A program made the translations under genes and the position numbers. A DNA stretch of 64,000 nt from Marinobacter nanhaiticus D15-8W (GTDB lineage Bacteria > Pseudomonadota > Gammaproteobacteria > Pseudomonadales > Oleiphilaceae): contig NZ_AP028878.1 in the NCBI RefSeq assembly GCF_036511935.1, positions 4,712,001 through 4,776,000 of the forward strand. The letters are read 5' to 3'. Positions within the stretch are counted from its first letter, which is position 1, and the number at the start of each line of letters is the position of its first letter. Of the stretch, positions 63,254-64,000 are shown piece after piece. The notes under the pieces are model-generated. The model did no database searches. It worked only from the letters and a program-made list of their open reading frames with translations, and was not told where the DNA came from.

Positions 63254-64000
63254 ATGAGCCAGAGCAGTACGCTGACACGTTGCCCCCATTGTGAGACCCG
63301 GTTCCGGGTGACCGAAGAGCAGCTCGGTATCGCGCGCGGCAAGGTGCGCTGCGGCAACTGCATGCAGGTCTTCAACGCGCTGGAACACAGCGAGCCCGAT
63401 GCGCCCGCTGGTACGCCGCCGGCCAAAGCCGACACAGCCCAATCTTCCGAGTCCGGCGGCGGCCGCTTCCAGGTCGAAGAAGAGTTCATCTTCGAGGACG
63501 ACCCCGAAGAGGACGCGGCCGAAGGCAACTACGCAGGCACTAAGACCTCCTTCAGCGAAGACGAACTCAGCGACAGCTTCCTCAATTTCGACGAAACCAA
63601 GAAAGGTGGTTTCGACGACGATGATGACGAGATCTCGTCGGACGTTGACGAAAGCTGGGCCGAAGCCATGCTCGACGAAGACGAACGTCTGTCCCGCAAG
63701 CGTAGCGCTGCGGCCCAAGCACCCAAAACTGAGCCGCAAAGGCCAACACCCGAACCGCAAAAAGCCAGGCCGGAAGAAAAACCCAAGGTACCGGAGAAAC
63801 CCGCCTACCGCCCGGAACCCGAGCCTGAACCTCCGACGCCTCCGTCTCGATCCAGGGCGACCGAGGAAGCCCCCCGATTCGAACTGACCGATCAGGACAC
63901 ACCTGACGACACCTTAAGCGCGACACCGACGCATCATGAGGAGCCGGACGAACCGCTGGCGGCCACTCGGCGCGTGGGTGGCGCCACACCGTACGACAAC
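63254..64000 (+). CDS. DUF3426/zinc-ribbon (MJ0042-type) protein, 3' end outside window
   Basis: The frame is open from ATG 63254 (AGAGG upstream) to the window end, 249 codons, without a stop. It begins MSQSSTLTRCPHCETRFRVT and has a second pair in VRCGNCMQVFNALE: a CxxC/CxxC zinc ribbon of the MJ0042 type. After that comes a long acidic and Pro/Glu-rich region (EDDPEEDAAEG, DDDDEISSDVDESWAEAML). DUF3426 proteins continue with a membrane helix and a C-terminal domain, which would lie beyond the window. Following prmA is typical for Pseudomonas-type genomes; function is not known. Confidence 0.85.
   Translation, partial: MSQSSTLTRCPHCETRFRVTEEQLGIARGKVRCGNCMQVFNALEHSEPDAPAGTPPAKADTAQSSESGGGRFQVEEEFIFEDDPEEDAAEGNYAGTKTSFSEDELSDSFLNFDETKKGGFDDDDDEISSDVDESWAEAMLDEDERLSRKRSAAAQAPKTEPQRPTPEPQKARPEEKPKVPEKPAYRPEPEPEPPTPPSRSRATEEAPRFELTDQDTPDDTLSATPTHHEEPDEPLAATRRVGGATPYDN

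Overview
The window is about 64 kb of GC-rich (roughly 60 percent) gammaproteobacterial chromosome with dense operons, strong Shine-Dalgarno sites and ATGA-type overlaps between genes. Gene content and order (ygfB-pepP-ubiH-ubiI, zapA-6S RNA-fau, ubiE-ubiJ-ubiB, hisI-hisE-tatABC-rsmE, aroQ-accB-accC-prmA, split pyruvate carboxylase pycA/pycB, a wax-ester-synthase gene) match the Pseudomonas/Marinobacter side of the class. A marine Marinobacter-like bacterium is my best guess, but no rRNA or other species marker is present.

Region by region. 1-7 kb: a small outer-membrane barrel protein; a Gfo/Idh/MocA oxidoreductase interrupted by one in-frame TGA; a very large CheB-CheR-PAS-LOV-PAS-GGDEF-EAL signalling protein. 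7-14 kb: a LacI-type repressor divergent from a sugar operon (TIM-barrel isomerase, oxidoreductase, ribose-type ABC transporter), with two TGTAATCGATTACA-type operators between them. 14-17.5 kb: ydbH-ynbE-ydbL envelope-lipid genes. 17.7-23 kb: a CXXCW/rhodanese-like protein, a NarL-type regulator, a hybrid sensor kinase and a FIST sensor protein, resembling the regulatory part of PQQ-dependent alcohol-oxidation loci. 23-27.5 kb: a porin, a WS/DGAT acyltransferase, an alpha/beta hydrolase and a polyhydroxyalkanoate-system protein. 27.7-34.1 kb: ubiquinone, histidine, Tat and rRNA-methylation genes. 34.4-38.9 kb: ubiI, ubiH, pepP and ygfB on the minus strand. 39-42.2 kb: a zinc-starvation-type cluster (His-rich DUF2796 protein, DUF3299 protein, MacB-like ABC transporter) with a Zur-like box. 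42.4-44.6 kb: zapB-like/zapA, 6S RNA, fau and an overlooked 51-codon gene. 44.6-52.2 kb: ilvA, rpiA, REP-like repeats, pycB/pycA and an acyl-CoA dehydrogenase. 52.3-59.3 kb: a YqjD/YqjE-like pair, ppa, a DUF2333 protein, a LapD-like c-di-GMP receptor and a two-receiver diguanylate cyclase. 59.7-64 kb: aroQ-accB-accC-prmA and the start of a DUF3426-type zinc-ribbon gene that leaves the window.

Themes: three c-di-GMP proteins (one with both cyclase and phosphodiesterase modules plus a probable blue-light LOV domain, one degenerate receptor, one cyclase); carbon overflow and storage (wax ester synthase, PHA-system protein, two biotin carboxylases, acyl-CoA dehydrogenase); and envelope maintenance. 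I see no phage, integrase, transposase, CRISPR array, tRNA or rRNA. The most unusual signals are the LOV-containing CheB/CheR/GGDEF/EAL fusion, the premature TGA in the oxidoreductase, the paired LacI operators, the perfect ten-copy Glu-His hexanucleotide repeat, the REP-like palindromic elements, and the small secreted or membrane ORF at 44091-44246.
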